Of a stretch of DNA of 64,000 nt, positions 8,810-17,483 are shown piece after piece. The notes beneath the pieces are model-generated. The model was not told the DNA's origin. It searched no databases and saw nothing but the letters and a program-made list of their open reading frames with translations. The DNA comes from Bacteroidales bacterium (GTDB taxonomy: Bacteria > Bacteroidota > Bacteroidia > Bacteroidales > TTA-H9): positions 1 through 64,000 of the forward strand of contig JAUSOY010000084.1 in NCBI GenBank assembly GCA_030656615.1. Reading direction: 5' to 3'. A program made the position numbers and the translations under genes. Each line of letters starts with the position of its first letter. The stretch's first letter is position 1.

Positions 8810-8882
8810 CGGGATGTAGCGCAGTTGGTAGCGTGCCACGTTCGGGACGTGGAGGCCGCTGGTTCGAGTCCAGTCATCCCGA
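8810..8882 (+). tRNA. tRNA-Pro (CGG)
   Basis: A full cloverleaf can be folded. The acceptor CGGGATG pairs with CATCCCG, the D stem is GCGC/GCGT, and the anticodon stem CCACG/CGTGG encloses TTCGGGA (anticodon CGG, G37). The T arm contains TTCGAGT. The discriminator base is A and CCA is not encoded. C1-G72 is typical of bacterial tRNA-Pro. Confidence 0.95.
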
Positions 8883-8905
8883 CTCAATGGTTTAATAAAC
8901 ACAAG

Positions 8906-8932
8906 AAGGGCATCTTTAAAAGAGAGCCCTTT
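8906..8932 (+). terminator. Hairpin terminator after tRNA-Pro
   Basis: AAGGGC pairs with GCCCTT around an A/T-rich loop, and a T-rich stretch follows. It lies 24 bp beyond the tRNA. Confidence 0.65.
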
Positions 8933-8986
8933 ATTTATTTATAATGAGAATTGAATTATTATTGATTTTTGAAACACATAAACACC

Positions 8987-9013
8987 AAAAAAGCAGGCAA
9001 ATGCCTGCTTTTT
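8987..9013 (-). terminator. Terminator after tRNA-Ala (bidirectional)
   Basis: AAGCAGGCA pairs with TGCCTGCTT, flanked by A and T runs on both sides. It closes the tRNA-Ala unit on the minus strand and could also stop read-through from tRNA-Pro. Confidence 0.8.
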
Positions 9014-9014
9014 G

Positions 9015-9088
9015 TGGAGCGTAAGGGAATCGAACCCTTGACCTTTAGACTGCCAGTCTAACGCTCTAGCCAACTGAGCTAACGCCCC
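9015..9088 (-). tRNA. tRNA-Ala (GGC)
   Basis: The minus strand folds as acceptor GGGGCGT/ACGCTCC, D stem GCTC/GAGC and anticodon stem TTAGA/TCTAA around CTGGCAG (anticodon GGC), with T stem AAGGG/CCCTT. The G3:U70 wobble pair and A73, both alanine identity elements, are present and confirm the assignment. CCA is not encoded. Confidence 0.95.
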
Positions 9089-9188
9089 TTGAATCGGGAT
9101 GGCAAAATTAGATCTTTTTTCATTCCATCATAAAAATTTTATCTATTTTTATCCTATAGCTGCAAATTAGCCATCTGAAACCATTTTT

Positions 9189-9884
9189 ATGCCGAAACTA
9201 ATCCTTGTCCCTGGTCCCATTGGCAACCTCGAAGATATCACATTGAGAGCTATAAGGGTTCTTAAAGAAGCCGATGCCATACTGGCTGAAGATACACGTA
9301 CCGCCGGAAATCTGCTGCGTCATTTGGGAATCAACACCCGACTAATGCCTTACCATTCTTTTAACGAGCATAAATCGCTGCAAAAAATAATCAACGAGTT
9401 AATGCAGGGCCACACTTTTGCGATGCTCAGTGATGCCGGCACACCCGGAATCTCCGATCCTGGCTTTTTACTTGTCAGAGAATGTATTCAACACAATATA
9501 GAAGTAGAATGCTTACCAGGTCCTACTGCTTTTGTTCCAGCGCTCATTAATTCCGGTCTGCCGTGCGATAAATTCTGGTTCGAAGGGTTTCTGCCGCACA
9601 AAAAAGGAAGACAAACCCGCTTCAAGTTTCTTGCCACTCTCCCAGTAACTATGGTTTTATACGAATCGCCTCATCGTCTGGTAAAAACACTGGAACAACT
9701 CAGCGAGATAATGGGCCCCGACCGCAAGGCCTGTGTTTCCAGAGAACTAACCAAGGTTTTTGAGGAAAACATCCGCGGAAGTCTTTCAGAACTCATACTG
9801 TTTTATAGTACAAAAGCGGTTAAGGGCGAAATTGTTATTACCGTAGAGGGTCATAATAAAAAAAATCAATCCGATGAAGAATGA
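9189..9884 (+). CDS. rsmI: 16S rRNA (cytidine1402-2'-O)-methyltransferase
   Basis: RsmI uses SAM to methylate the ribose of C1402 in the decoding centre of 16S rRNA. The N-terminal motif LVPGPIGNLEDITLRAIRVL, then LAEDTRTAGNLLRHL, and SDAGTPGISDPG (around residue 80) are diagnostic of the tetrapyrrole-methylase-fold family. The length of 231 aa is close to normal. Its last 11 bp overlap the start of the FRG-domain gene. Confidence 0.95.
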   Translation: MPKLILVPGPIGNLEDITLRAIRVLKEADAILAEDTRTAGNLLRHLGINTRLMPYHSFNEHKSLQKIINELMQGHTFAMLSDAGTPGISDPGFLLVRECIQHNIEVECLPGPTAFVPALINSGLPCDKFWFEGFLPHKKGRQTRFKFLATLPVTMVLYESPHRLVKTLEQLSEIMGPDRKACVSRELTKVFEENIRGSLSELILFYSTKAVKGEIVITVEGHNKKNQSDEE

Positions 9885-10665
9885 TAAATTCGTTGAGAGT
9901 TTCAATCATCTTCAGGAATTACTGTTTTTCGATTCCTATGATGCTAAACTCGACCGTTACCGATCTTCCCATGTATACCGGGGGTTAGATTGCATTGAAT
10001 ACGATTTAAAAACCAGCCTGATGCGCCTTGGTGGGCCATATCAGAACCTCGAAAGGCATATGCTCCGCAATTTTAAAAAGTATGCGCACCGCAATGCCGT
10101 ACAGGGCGATTCGGTATGGAACTGGCTGGCTGTAGCGCAGCATCATGGCCTTCCTACCCGATTAATGGACTGGACTTATTCGCCATACGTTGCCCTGCAC
10201 TTTGCCACATCGGATATTCGGGATTTTAATAATGATGGCGTTATTTGGTGTATCAACTATGTTAAAAGCAACCAATACCTTCCCGATCCTTTACAAACCA
10301 TAATTCAGGATGAAGGATCAAATGTGTTTACCGCTGCAATGCTCGATGGAGTTTGCGATTCTCTTAAAAAACTTGAGATTTTACAGAAAGAATTATTCGT
10401 TTTATTCTTAGAACCGCCATCATTAGACGACAGAATTGTGAATCAGCATGCACTATTTTCGATGATGTCAACAGCTACGGCTCATATGGATGATTGGTTA
10501 AATCAAAATCCCGATCTTTATTTTCGCATAGTAATACCAGCAAAACTCAAATGGGAAATCAGGGATAAACTCGATCAGGCTAATATTACTGAACGCGTAC
10601 TTTTTCCAGGACTTGATGGCTTAAGTGATTGGTTAAAAAGACAATACAGCTCCAAACAGTCGTAA
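9874..10665 (+). CDS. FRG-domain protein
   Basis: This is a 263-aa soluble protein. The FRG domain is recognised by HVYRGLD near residue 35 (the F/Y-R-G core) and by AQHHGLPTRLMDWT followed by YSPYVALHFA at about 88-112, the most conserved block of the family. No other domain is evident. FRG proteins are of poorly known biochemical function, and several relatives occur in toxin or anti-phage loci. Here the gene overlaps rsmI by 11 bp and precedes a Nudix hydrolase, so it is likely translationally coupled to a housekeeping gene. Confidence 0.85.
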   Translation: MKNDKFVESFNHLQELLFFDSYDAKLDRYRSSHVYRGLDCIEYDLKTSLMRLGGPYQNLERHMLRNFKKYAHRNAVQGDSVWNWLAVAQHHGLPTRLMDWTYSPYVALHFATSDIRDFNNDGVIWCINYVKSNQYLPDPLQTIIQDEGSNVFTAAMLDGVCDSLKKLEILQKELFVLFLEPPSLDDRIVNQHALFSMMSTATAHMDDWLNQNPDLYFRIVIPAKLKWEIRDKLDQANITERVLFPGLDGLSDWLKRQYSSKQS

Positions 10666-10714
10666 TTACCTTCACCATTCTGATATAAACTCTTTCATCA
10701 ACGCTTTTAAAACG

Positions 10715-11149
10715 ATGTCTTTTACATACGATTTTCCCCGGCCCTGTGTTACGGTTGACATTCTATTATTTCACCAAAATGAAATCCTTTTAATTAAAAG
10801 GTTAAAAGAGCCCTTCAAAGATCAATGGGCTTTGCCAGGTGGATTCGTTGATATGGACGAGGATCTTTTAGACGCAGCTCTGCGAGAATTATCTGAAGAA
10901 ACAGGAATTTACCTAACATCCCTTCAACAATTTAAAACATACGGTACACCAAATAGGGATCCGCGCCACAGGACCATTTCAGTGGTATATTCAAGCCGCC
11001 TTTTGAATGAAAAGCCAACGGCCTTAGCCGGCGATGATGCTGCTGAAGCTGAGTGGTTTTCGATTCATCTTTTACCGAATCTGGCTTTTGATCATTCTAA
11101 AATAATCACCGACTGGCTGAATGCCATGAGGCTTGATGCCTATCAATAA
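10715..11149 (+). CDS. Nudix hydrolase
   Basis: This 144-aa protein carries a Nudix box starting at GGFVDMDED and ending in RELSEETGI, matching Gx5Ex7REUxEExGU, at about residues 42-65. The start FPRPCVTVDILLF resembles NUDIX proteins of the ADP-ribose pyrophosphatase/NrtR-like type, but no DNA-binding domain follows. The substrate is therefore unknown. It may share a transcript with the FRG gene (49 bp gap). Confidence 0.88.
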   Translation: MSFTYDFPRPCVTVDILLFHQNEILLIKRLKEPFKDQWALPGGFVDMDEDLLDAALRELSEETGIYLTSLQQFKTYGTPNRDPRHRTISVVYSSRLLNEKPTALAGDDAAEAEWFSIHLLPNLAFDHSKIITDWLNAMRLDAYQ

Positions 11150-11233
11150 AATTTCTGTGGAATTTGTAAAAGATATCATTCTGGAATGTAATTTTACACG
11201 TAAAGAAATAAATGCTCAAACAAAAACATCTAT

Positions 11234-12310
11234 ATGTATTTCAATGATTTACGCTTTTATAAACCTTCTCTGACTCTGATGGTTTTTTTTATGACTCTTG
11301 GAGTCTCCGCCCAGGTTGTCCTAACTTCTGCCCTGGCACCTCCGGTCGGAACAAAATTATTTTTCAGAGAATTGAATTCTCCTGCCGCATTTAATTACCA
11401 ACGTTCGGGAGAAAACCTGATTTGGGACTTTTCGACGTATCCGCTGAGCATTCCCGATTCGGTTATGTATATAGATCCTTCATCCACAGGCTATCAAAGC
11501 ATCTTTCCTGCCGCACAACTTGCTGTACAGCTTGGTGAAAACGAAACTGGTTTCATCCAATATTCTACCTCAGACTACGCTCTGCAAGGTCTTGTGGCTG
11601 ATGTTGGATTTGGACCGCTTGCCATGCCACTTACACCTCCACTTCCTCTTTTCACATTTCCATATACCTATGGAAGCAGCATTAACTCCACTTCTAAAAC
11701 CTTGATAAAAAATACGGGTGCTGCTTTTGGTATTGCGGCAGATTCTGTAAAATATCTGGTCACTATGAATACTGCACGACTGGTAAGAGGATGGGGTAAC
11801 CTCATTCTTCCACATGCATCATACCCGGGTACACTGCTCGAAAGAGCAATCACTACACAAACTGACAGTATGTGGATGAAAATCCCCTTCTTTGGATGGA
11901 TTTCTGTACCGGGATACCCAACCACTACGATTGATTCGACATATAACTGGATTACTGGCGATTTACTTCATCCGTATGCCGAATCGGGTTTTGATGATGC
12001 CGGTCAGCCATATTATGTTTCGATACTCTCGGATCCAAGTACATCGATTACGGAAATCACCCCAAAGCTAAAATCCCTGGTATTCCCTAACCCTGCCAAC
12101 AATGAGATTCATGTGAAACTATCCAATACTATTTCAGTGGATCAGATTATCTTATATGACATCAATGGGAACAAGATGAATGTTTGGAGTTCTGTTCCAA
12201 AATCTGTCTCATTCACGGCTTCGATTAGCCACTTAATGCCTGGCATCTATTTTCTTCAAATCGAACAAAAAGGGTTACCTGTGGAGCGATTACAGTTTAT
12301 TAAACGCTAA
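11234..12310 (+). CDS. Type IX secretion system cargo, function unknown
   Basis: This 358-aa protein has an N-terminal signal peptide ending near GVSAQ (about residue 26) and a C-terminal sorting domain of the T9SS type A class: LVFPNPANNEIHVKL then LYDINGNKMNV and PGIYFLQI, in the last 80 residues. It is therefore predicted to cross the outer membrane by T9SS. The central about 240 residues are beta-rich with many Pro/Thr/Tyr, and no enzyme motif is visible. The same central layout occurs in many Bacteroidota proteins without assigned function. Confidence 0.85.
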   Translation: MYFNDLRFYKPSLTLMVFFMTLGVSAQVVLTSALAPPVGTKLFFRELNSPAAFNYQRSGENLIWDFSTYPLSIPDSVMYIDPSSTGYQSIFPAAQLAVQLGENETGFIQYSTSDYALQGLVADVGFGPLAMPLTPPLPLFTFPYTYGSSINSTSKTLIKNTGAAFGIAADSVKYLVTMNTARLVRGWGNLILPHASYPGTLLERAITTQTDSMWMKIPFFGWISVPGYPTTTIDSTYNWITGDLLHPYAESGFDDAGQPYYVSILSDPSTSITEITPKLKSLVFPNPANNEIHVKLSNTISVDQIILYDINGNKMNVWSSVPKSVSFTASISHLMPGIYFLQIEQKGLPVERLQFIKR

Positions 12311-12582
12311 TACTTAGCGTCTTTTATCAGAATTTGTTTCAAAAAATAACGATTGTAATAATTGCGATAGGCAAAAAATCACACACCAAGGGCTAGTACA
12401 AAATGTAACGCACGAAACCACCAATATTTATTAACATGCACTTTGTATTCTGTAGTATTAATTCCGTCTCTCAAACACAGCACGGAGTAAAGAAGTTCGT
12501 GGCAATAGTTCAAATTTATAACTGATAAAGAACTATTTTGGGTCGATTTAATATACTGAATCAACCGATTGAAGCCCTAAAA
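12311..12582. other. Intergenic stretch without a supportable gene
   Basis: This stretch lies between two convergent genes. It holds a 61-codon minus-strand reading frame (12379-12564) with no signal peptide, no -7 element and no recognisable motif, which I do not call as a gene. The sequence is A/T-rich and ends at a terminator. Confidence 0.5.
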
Positions 12583-12620
12583 GGAAACCCCCACCGGCAA
12601 TATTCCAGTGGGGGTTTTCT
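12583..12620 (-). terminator. Terminator between T9SS cargo and lysS
   Basis: AAACCCCCACCGG pairs with CCAGTGGGGGTTTT around a short loop. The A-run and T-run on both sides make it usable in either direction, and it ends lysS on the minus strand. Confidence 0.8.
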
Positions 12621-12640
12621 ATAAAAAACAATCATATTGT

Positions 12641-14359
12641 TTATTCCTGTCCCAACCAATGTTTAACATCATCCTGCGATGGCATAGGCGTATCAAGCTT
12701 GTTTTTTTTGCGTAAGCCCCCTAACTGGTTAAAAATCTGGCCGGCACTTTTCTTTTGTAGTTCTTCAATTGTATTTATGCCCATTTGGCGAAGAATTGGC
12801 ACCCAAACAACCGGAATACCCAATTCAACAAATTCTTCGTCCTTAGAAATTATTGCTTTTTTCTCGGGGCGCATCTGCGGAAAAAATAAAACTTCCTGAA
12901 TGGAAGGTGAATTTGTCATAACCATCGCCAGGCGGTCAATTCCAATACCTAATCCGGCGGTGGGAGGCATGCCATACTCAAGAGCACGCAGGAAATCTTC
13001 GTCCAAAACCATGGATTCCTCATCTCCGCGTTTTCCGAGTTCAAGTTGCGACATAAATCTTTCGCGCTGATCGATGGGATCATTTAGTTCTGAAAAAGAA
13101 TTGCATATTTCTTTGCCATTACAAATGGCTTCGAAGCGTTCCACCAGTCCTTCTTTACTACGGTGTTTTTTAGCCAAGGGCGACATTTCAACGGGATAAT
13201 CGGTAATAAAGGTAGGCTGTATCAGCAAAGCCTCACACTTTGCCCCAAATATTTCATCAATAATTTTTCCTTTACCCATGGTTTCATCCAATTCGATATG
13301 AACGGATTTAGCCGTATTTCGCAGTGCCACCTCATCCATTTCGCTGATATCGATTCCAGTGAAGTGTTCAATGGCTTCAAACATGGTAAATCTCTTCCAT
13401 GGCCGCTGAAAGTCAATAATATTATCGCCAACCTGAACCTTGGTGGTTCCATGAATATCCATCGCAACTTTTTCGACCATTTCTTCTACAAGATTCATCA
13501 TCCATTCATAATCCTTATAGGCAACGTATAACTCTACCTGCGTAAATTCGGGATTATGAAAACGACTCATTCCTTCGTTCCGAAAATCTTTCGAAAATTC
13601 ATAAACGCCATCAAAACCACCGACAATCAGACGTTTGAGATATAATTCATTCGCAATCCGGAGGTAAAGCGTCATATCGAGCGTGTTATGATGCGTTTTG
13701 AAGGGCCGCGCCGCCGCTCCACCATATAAAGGCTGCAAAATGGGTGTTTCTACTTCCAGATAACCACGAACGTTCAAATATTCGCGCATAGAATTTACCA
13801 TGCGGGTACGTTTTATAAAGATATCCCTGACCTGAGGATTGACGATCAGATCAACATAGCGTTGACGATAGCGCATTTCAGGGTCGGTGAAGGCATCGTA
13901 GGTTTTATCATCTTTTTCTTTAACAATTGGAAGGGGTCTCAGCGATTTACAGAGTAGACGATATTCACGAACGTGAATCGTAATTTCGCCCATTTGTGTA
14001 ATGAATACAAAACCCTTGACGCCAATGATATCGCCTATATCCAAAAAGCGCTTAAAAACAGTATTATACATGGTTTTATCTTCGCCCGGACAGATGTCAT
14101 CACGTTTAAAATACAATTGTATCCGGCCTACCGAATCCTGCAATTCGATAAATGCCGCGGCACCCATTATACGCCGCCCCATAATTCGGCCGGCGATAGA
14201 AATGTCCTGATATAAGGTTTTGTCCTCAGGAAAATGCTGATGAATATCTGACGTTTTAACGTTTACTTCATATTCTTCAGCGGGATAAGGCTCAATGCCT
14301 AATTTTTTAAGTTCTGTCAGGGTTTCGCGCCTGATTAGCTCCTGTTCACTTAACTGCAT
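12641..14359 (-). CDS. lysS: Lysyl-tRNA synthetase, class II
   Basis: LysRS charges tRNA-Lys. An OB-fold anticodon-binding domain is at about residues 55-165, followed by the class II core: motif 2 [15 protein letters not shown] and motif 3 [12 protein letters not shown]. The 572-aa length exceeds E. coli LysRS (about 505) because of a C-terminal tail of about 65 residues beyond motif 3. That tail has a helix-hairpin-like segment ([13 protein letters not shown]) and is a normal feature in this phylum. A -7 element lies 22 bp before the start. Confidence 0.96.
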   Translation of the reverse strand: MQLSEQELIRRETLTELKKLGIEPYPAEEYEVNVKTSDIHQHFPEDKTLYQDISIAGRIMGRRIMGAAAFIELQDSVGRIQLYFKRDDICPGEDKTMYNTVFKRFLDIGDIIGVKGFVFITQMGEITIHVREYRLLCKSLRPLPIVKEKDDKTYDAFTDPEMRYRQRYVDLIVNPQVRDIFIKRTRMVNSMREYLNVRGYLEVETPILQPLYGGAAARPFKTHHNTLDMTLYLRIANELYLKRLIVGGFDGVYEFSKDFRNEGMSRFHNPEFTQVELYVAYKDYEWMMNLVEEMVEKVAMDIHGTTKVQVGDNIIDFQRPWKRFTMFEAIEHFTGIDISEMDEVALRNTAKSVHIELDETMGKGKIIDEIFGAKCEALLIQPTFITDYPVEMSPLAKKHRSKEGLVERFEAICNGKEICNSFSELNDPIDQRERFMSQLELGKRGDEESMVLDEDFLRALEYGMPPTAGLGIGIDRLAMVMTNSPSIQEVLFFPQMRPEKKAIISKDEEFVELGIPVVWVPILRQMGINTIEELQKKSAGQIFNQLGGLRKKNKLDTPMPSQDDVKHWLGQE

Positions 14360-14381
14360 AATACATTTGTTTTTCGGGCTG

Positions 14382-14389
14382 CAAAGATA
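14382..14389 (-). promoter_or_regulatory. lysS: -7 promoter element for lysS
   Basis: TATCTTTG on the minus strand fits TAnnTTTG, 22 bp upstream of the lysS ATG. A -33 box is not convincing. Confidence 0.45.
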
Positions 14390-14525
14390 CAGATTATCAA
14401 AATTTAATGACTCATCGATTTTTTAGAATCCATAACTCACCAAATATTTATGGTGTTTTTCGGATTATCAAACATTGTCAGGCAACTTTAGCACATTTAC
14501 GGTGTCTTATATATTGAGGATTTTG

Positions 14526-14533
14526 TATATTTG
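14526..14533 (+). promoter_or_regulatory. -7 promoter element for small membrane protein
   Basis: TATATTTG fits TAnnTTTG and lies 52 bp upstream of the 45-aa gene. It faces away from the lysS promoter in the same divergent intergenic region. Confidence 0.45.
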
Positions 14534-14585
14534 ATGAAATCTGAAAGGGTATTTCAAATCAAAAGCACATCAATTAAGCACTCAT

Positions 14586-14723
14586 ATGACAAAAATTCAA
14601 AAAAAATCCCAGCCTCGTCTATCGGACAAAAAACAAGACGGACAAGTAAAAGAGTCCATTTACTGGATTTATTTTTTTATATTCCTCGCCGTAAGTATGA
14701 TTCTTGTATTCCTGTTGCGGTAA
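14586..14723 (+). CDS. Small single-pass membrane protein (45 aa)
   Basis: This is a short frame, ATG to TAA, of 45 residues. The first half is polar and basic (MTKIQKKSQPRLSDKKQ). The second half is one hydrophobic helix (IYWIYFFIFLAVSMILVFLL) ending in Arg just before the stop. That layout, cytoplasmic basic head then a transmembrane anchor, is typical of genuine small membrane proteins and unlikely for a random frame. It has a -7 element upstream and ends 8 bp before the convergent U32 gene. I cannot assign a family or function. Confidence 0.55.
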   Translation: MTKIQKKSQPRLSDKKQDGQVKESIYWIYFFIFLAVSMILVFLLR

Positions 14724-14731
14724 AACTATTC

Positions 14732-15976
14732 CTATTCTTCAGCACTTATTAGTTTGTACACTTTATCGGATCTTCTTACAATTTCAGGGACAACAATAGC
14801 ACACACATCACCTTTATTTGCGATAGGAACAGACTCTATTTCTAGCCTGATTTCTTTAATTGTGGTTTGAACTACACCACTGGTGGGTCCACTGATGCTT
14901 ACCATATCACCTGGAGACAGACTACCTGTTTCAATTTTTATTTCGGCCACCGAAATTTTTGAAAAATAATTGGTGATCTTACCAATGAATACTTTTCGAA
15001 TCGTTGATTCTGATCCATGTTTACGGCTCCACTCTCCCATTTTTTTACCGAGATAATATCCATCCCAGAATCCACGGTTATAAACCCCTGATAATCGCTT
15101 TTTCCAACTTTCCGTTTTCTCGGGTGTATAATTATTTTCTAAAATGGCCTCCACCGCCTCATGATAAACGGCAGTGACCGTTTTAACATATTCCGGAGCT
15201 CTACCTCTACCTTCGATTTTTAAAACACTTACTCCTGCTTTGATTATTTTATCTAAAAAGTCAATTGTGCATAAGTCCTTGGGCGACATTATGTATTGAT
15301 TATCAATCGATAACTCAATTTCTCCACTGTCATCAAAAACCCTGTATGGCCGACGACACACCTGAAGACAAGCACCTCGATTGGCCGATGAATTATGGTT
15401 ATCAAGACTGAGGTAGCACTTTCCAGAAACCGCCATGCAAAAAGCCCCGTGAATGAACAATTCAAGTTTTACCAGACTTCCTGAAGGCCCGCATATGTTT
15501 TGCCCGATAATTCCCTGATGAATAGCAGCCACCTGATCGAGTGATAATTCCCGGGCAAGAACCATAACATCGGCATAACGCGAATAAAAACGAACGGCCT
15601 CAAGATTTGTAATGTTACACTGGGTAGAAATATGCACCTCAACGCCTTTTAACCTTGCGTACTCCATCACGGAGATATCGGAGGCTATTATAGCGCTAAC
15701 GTTGCAATCGGCTGCTAAATCAACCAGTTCATGCATTTCGGTTAGCTCCTGATCAAAAATCACGGTGTTGATGGTAATATATGTTTTAACTCCATTTTGA
15801 AGGCACAGATCTGCGATTTCCCTCAAATCGTCATGGGTAAAATTTTGCGAAGAATTGGATCGCATATTCAGTTTACCTATGCCAAAATATATACTACCGG
15901 CACCTCCCTGAATAGCAGCCATCAGTGATTCACGCGATCCGGCCGGAGCCATAATTTCTATCGGATTAATATTCAT
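14732..15976 (-). CDS. Peptidase U32 family protein (TrhP/RlhA-like)
   Basis: This 414-aa protein carries the U32 signature ELFIHGAFCMAVSGKCYLS (about 170-190) and further cysteines in GACLQVCRRP that would bind an Fe-S cluster with those of the signature. U32 proteins YegQ/TrhP and RlhA hydroxylate tRNA U34 or 23S rRNA C2501 using prephenate-derived chemistry. The C-terminal beta-barrel-like domain (about 330-400) is also typical. Which RNA is the target cannot be read from sequence. It is divergent from the knot-type gene. Confidence 0.88.
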   Translation of the reverse strand: MNINPIEIMAPAGSRESLMAAIQGGAGSIYFGIGKLNMRSNSSQNFTHDDLREIADLCLQNGVKTYITINTVIFDQELTEMHELVDLAADCNVSAIIASDISVMEYARLKGVEVHISTQCNITNLEAVRFYSRYADVMVLARELSLDQVAAIHQGIIGQNICGPSGSLVKLELFIHGAFCMAVSGKCYLSLDNHNSSANRGACLQVCRRPYRVFDDSGEIELSIDNQYIMSPKDLCTIDFLDKIIKAGVSVLKIEGRGRAPEYVKTVTAVYHEAVEAILENNYTPEKTESWKKRLSGVYNRGFWDGYYLGKKMGEWSRKHGSESTIRKVFIGKITNYFSKISVAEIKIETGSLSPGDMVSISGPTSGVVQTTIKEIRLEIESVPIANKGDVCAIVVPEIVRRSDKVYKLISAEE

Positions 15977-15994
15977 TGTCAGTTAATAATGCGG

Positions 15995-16002
15995 CAAAGG
16001 TA
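15995..16002 (-). promoter_or_regulatory. -7 promoter element for U32 gene
   Basis: TACCTTTG on the minus strand fits TAnnTTTG, 18 bp before the start codon. Confidence 0.45.
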
Positions 16003-16040
16003 ATCAGGCACTATTAAAACATCAAGCCTTAGGCTTTTAC

Positions 16041-16048
16041 TATCTTTG
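16041..16048 (+). promoter_or_regulatory. -7 promoter element for knot-type gene
   Basis: TATCTTTG fits TAnnTTTG, 20 bp before the ATG. It is divergent from the U32 promoter, with only 38 bp between the two -7 boxes. Confidence 0.5.
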
Positions 16049-16068
16049 CAATATCCAACACCAACCTT

Positions 16069-16410
16069 ATGAAACCCTTTATTATTTCATTCGTATTTCT
16101 TTTGTGCTGTACACCTCTAATCGCTCAAAAAATATACAAGGTAAAATACGAATCTCAGGCCGATTTAAAGATATATGCTGTTGATTATGAGTCGCAATGT
16201 GATTTGAAAGTTTATTTTGTTGATTATGAATCAAAAGCAAACAAGGATGGACTTTGGTATCCGGTTCAATACGAATCGCAAGCTGACGTAAAGGTGTTTT
16301 ATGTAGATTATGAGTCACAAGCCGATCTCAAAATATTTTATGTGGATTATGAATCGCAGGCAGGATGGAGAAATAAACAAAAACAACATTTAATAAAATT
16401 TATTCATTAG
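16069..16410 (+). CDS. Secreted repeat protein of the 7(1) septoil-knot (DUF6150) type
   Basis: This 113-aa protein has a signal peptide ending at PLIAQ (residue 20). The mature part is almost nothing but a repeat of about 13 residues, YESQADLKIFYVD, present six times in variant form (first at residue 27, last at 94). A longer unit in the middle carries an insertion (KANKDGLWYP), and the C-terminus is basic (GWRNKQKQHL). This pattern matches the family named for its predicted and experimentally studied 7(1) knotted fold. The biological role is unknown. Its stop is 1 bp before the mtnA start, so the two are probably co-transcribed from the promoter at 16041. Confidence 0.75.
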   Translation: MKPFIISFVFLLCCTPLIAQKIYKVKYESQADLKIYAVDYESQCDLKVYFVDYESKANKDGLWYPVQYESQADVKVFYVDYESQADLKIFYVDYESQAGWRNKQKQHLIKFIH

Positions 16411-16411
16411 T

Positions 16412-17452
16412 ATGAGGGTTAGTGGCAAACATTATCAAACCTTATGGTATGAGAATGGTTTTATAAATTTTATCGACCAAAATTCTTTACCATTTCTCTT
16501 CAGAATTCGTAAAACAGATGATTACCGCATATTGTGTCAGGCAATTATTGATATGGATATTCGAGGAGCAGGAGCAATTGGTGTTGCCGCAGGATGGGCA
16601 ATGGCTCTTGCTATACGTGAAGCCGACAAACAATCCAATCCGGATCTGATTTCAATAGCATATCAGGAAATACGATCAACACGCCCTACGGCCCAGGATT
16701 TATTTCACGCCTGTGATTTTGTATTTCAACACCGAAATCACCCGGTTGATGCTATTGATGCGGCTCAAATACTTCACTCGAACAACATCCAGGAGGCCAT
16801 TAAAATTGGTGAATTTGGTGAAGAATTAATCCATCAGAATTCACGAATTCTCACACATTGCAACGCTGGGTGGCTGGCCTTTGCCGACTGGGGAAGTGCT
16901 CTGGCTCCCGTTTATAAAGCCGCCAGAAATAATAAATCACCTTTCGTATATGTAGACGAAACAAGGCCCCGTATGCAAGGCGCACGGCTTACCGCTTGGG
17001 AACTTTTAAACGAAAACATCGAATTCAGAATTATTGCCGACAATGCAGCAGCCCATCTGATGATGAACGGTGCAATCGATATCATTATTACCGGTGCCGA
17101 CCGCATTGCACGCAATGGAGATATTGCCAATAAAATTGGCACCCTGCAGAAAGCATTGGCAGCCAACTATTTTGGAATTCCATTTTATGTGGCTGCGCCC
17201 AAATCAACCTTCGACAAATTCTGCGAAAGCGGGAAAGATATCCCTATTGAAAATCGTAATGAAGACGAAGTCTTATATATTCAGGGACAAGATCAGGATT
17301 CTACTTTAAGAAAAATTCGAATTGCTGCCCCCGGAGCTCACGCATTAAATCCGGCATTTGATGTATGTCCTGCAAGTCTTATTAGTGGAATTATCACCAG
17401 TAAGGGAATAATAAAAGCAAATACTACAGAAATATTATCATTATTGGAATAG
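16412..17452 (+). CDS. mtnA: Methylthioribose-1-phosphate isomerase
   Basis: MtnA isomerises 5-methylthioribose-1-phosphate to the ribulose form in methionine salvage. The eIF-2B-like fold is full length (346 aa). Visible are RGAGAIGVAAGWAMAL, the catalytic Cys in LTHCNAG, DETRPRMQGARLTAWE, and the catalytic Asp in ITGADRIARNGD. No other methionine-salvage gene is in the window. Its only close neighbour is the knot-type gene upstream. Confidence 0.93.
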   Translation: MRVSGKHYQTLWYENGFINFIDQNSLPFLFRIRKTDDYRILCQAIIDMDIRGAGAIGVAAGWAMALAIREADKQSNPDLISIAYQEIRSTRPTAQDLFHACDFVFQHRNHPVDAIDAAQILHSNNIQEAIKIGEFGEELIHQNSRILTHCNAGWLAFADWGSALAPVYKAARNNKSPFVYVDETRPRMQGARLTAWELLNENIEFRIIADNAAAHLMMNGAIDIIITGADRIARNGDIANKIGTLQKALAANYFGIPFYVAAPKSTFDKFCESGKDIPIENRNEDEVLYIQGQDQDSTLRKIRIAAPGAHALNPAFDVCPASLISGIITSKGIIKANTTEILSLLE

Positions 17453-17483
17453 GTTTCTTAATTTTGGAAGAAATACTTAATCT

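Noticed and set aside
8714-8902. 62-aa minus-strand frame
   Set aside because: It reads across tRNA-Pro in antisense and is an accidental frame.
9015-9088. tRNA first read as tRNA-Gly with alanine identity elements
   Set aside because: The anticodon loop is nearly palindromic; correct reverse complement gives GGC, so it is an ordinary tRNA-Ala with G3:U70.
12379-12564. 61-aa minus-strand frame
   Set aside because: No -7 element or recognised motif; coding not supportable.
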